6,089 nt of DNA from the NCBI GenBank assembly GCA_036264255.1, contig DATARI010000209.1, positions 1 through 6,089 of the forward strand, given 5' to 3'. The stretch's first letter is position 1. Each line of letters begins with the position of its first letter. The position numbers were made by a program, and so were the translations under genes. Below are positions 5,606 to 6,089 of the stretch, piece by piece. This DNA is from DASZIT01 sp036264255 (GTDB taxonomy: Bacteria; Actinomycetota; Acidimicrobiia; Acidimicrobiales; RAAP-2). The notes beneath the pieces were generated by a model. The model was not told the origin of the DNA and made no database searches. It saw only the letters and a list, made by a program, of their open reading frames with translations.

Positions 5606-5985
5606 CACTCGGCGCTCCCGGAGGGATGGTCGATGACGTAGAGCCAGGTCCCATCCGGCTGACGACGCACCACCTCCGCGGTGGTCGACCCGAACGCAAC
5701 GTCGCCGGACGTGAAGGTGAAGTCGCCCCGGAGGAGGGCCAGATCCCCCGACCCGATGACGTAGCGGGTGGTGGAGGCGAGGCGCCCACCCACGGCCATC
5801 AATCCCGCCCACTCCGCCCGGATGGCCTCGCTTCCCTCGGCGACGGAACCGTCGACGCGGACCATGCAGGCATCCGACTCGTAGAGCGCCACCAGCCCAT
5901 CGAGGTCGGCGGCGTTGAACGCCTCGTCCGTCGCTCGATGCATGTCCCCCGGATCGGTGACCCCCATGGCCGGCCGGGAGTTCAC
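5605..5985 (-). CDS. NTF2-like / SnoaL-like (DUF4440-type) protein
   Basis: A 126-residue protein with the pattern of the NTF2-like fold. An N-terminal helix (DMHRATDEAFNAADLDGLVALY) is followed by ESDACMVRVDGSVAEGSEAIRAEW and then a series of strands (TTRYVIGSGDLALLRGDFTF, GSTTAEVVRRQPDGTWLYVIDH), typical of the SnoaL/DUF4440 group. These proteins form a cone-shaped pocket and include ketosteroid isomerase-like enzymes and polyketide cyclases, but most small members are unassigned, as here. The start is the GTG at 5985, which overlaps the stop of the upstream gene by four bases (GTGA), so translation is probably coupled. In-frame ATGs at 5967 and 5943 are alternatives; none has a clear Shine-Dalgarno site. 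Confidence 0.8.
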   Translation of the reverse strand: MNSRPAMGVTDPGDMHRATDEAFNAADLDGLVALYESDACMVRVDGSVAEGSEAIRAEWAGLMAVGGRLASTTRYVIGSGDLALLRGDFTFTSGDVAFGSTTAEVVRRQPDGTWLYVIDHPSGSAE

Positions 5986-6089
5986 GGGAGGCCCCCGAGG
6001 GTCGCGAGGATGTCCAAGCTGTCCCGATAGAGGGCGTCCTGGGCCTCCTGGTCGTAGGAGGCGGTCGACGATCGGGTCGGCCGGGCGCC
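5982..6089 (-). CDS. C-terminal end of an unidentified protein (partial)
   Basis: The minus strand is open from the right window edge to a TGA at 5984-5982, giving 35 residues ending SYDQEAQDALYRDSLDILATLGGLP. The 4-base GTGA overlap with the NTF2-like start and the gene-like third-position GC use indicate a real gene end rather than a shadow. The last 25 residues look like an amphipathic helix rich in Asp, Leu and Ala. The fragment is too short to name a family. It would be the first gene of a two-gene or longer unit with the NTF2-like gene. Confidence 0.55.
   Translation of the reverse strand, partial: GARPTRSSTASYDQEAQDALYRDSLDILATLGGLP

Noticed and set aside
4611..5789. 392-residue minus-strand open frame.
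   Set aside because: It is antisense to the metallo-hydrolase gene and part of the NTF2-like gene, and its Gly/Val/Asp/His-rich product is typical of a reverse-frame shadow in GC-rich DNA.
5626..6030. 134-residue plus-strand open frame at the right end.
   Set aside because: It is antisense to the NTF2-like gene and its upstream partner, which have a coherent fold pattern and a GTGA overlap.

Overview
The window is high-GC DNA, with G or C at nearly every third codon position. It carries an actinobacterial-type long leuA, and several genes have leaderless or weakly led starts. This suggests an actinobacterium, possibly of the Acidimicrobiia; the lineage is an inference from style and gene type, not from a marker gene.

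Left part (1-2590, + strand): the 3' end of a glutamine synthetase-superfamily gene of the non-canonical GlnA3/GlnA4/PuuA type, then a 264-bp gap, then leuA (2-isopropylmalate synthase). The gap is the most informative stretch of the window. It holds a candidate terminator for the synthetase gene, a promoter with a TTGACG -35 box, a 12-codon leader ORF with three consecutive leucine codons (MYRTPTSDLLLT), a perfect 9-bp hairpin, and an intrinsic terminator with a T6 tract. The hairpin loop (CCCATC) is exactly complementary to GATGGG just after the T tract, and the hairpin's right arm can pair instead with the bases that follow. This looks like a leucine-responsive attenuator with a pseudoknot, of the kind described for actinobacterial leuA leaders.

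Middle part (2591-3846, + strand): a small YciI-like protein with a probably leaderless GTG start, whose -10 box lies in the loop of a perfect inverted repeat, followed by an alpha/beta hydrolase with a complete Ser-Asp-His triad. Neither has an obvious link to leucine synthesis.

Right part (3847-6089): a minus-strand DJ-1/PfpI protein that resembles isonitrile hydratase (InhA) is divergent from a plus-strand metallo-beta-lactamase-fold hydrolase, with 71 bp between them. The hydrolase converges on a minus-strand NTF2/SnoaL-like gene, whose GTG start overlaps by 4 bases (GTGA) the stop of a further minus-strand gene cut by the window end. Convergent gene ends at 3847-3894 and 5565-5604 each hold a hairpin that could act as a terminator. 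I saw no mobile element, CRISPR array, tRNA or rRNA. Apart from the leuA leader, the region reads as ordinary chromosome with several enzymes of unknown substrate.
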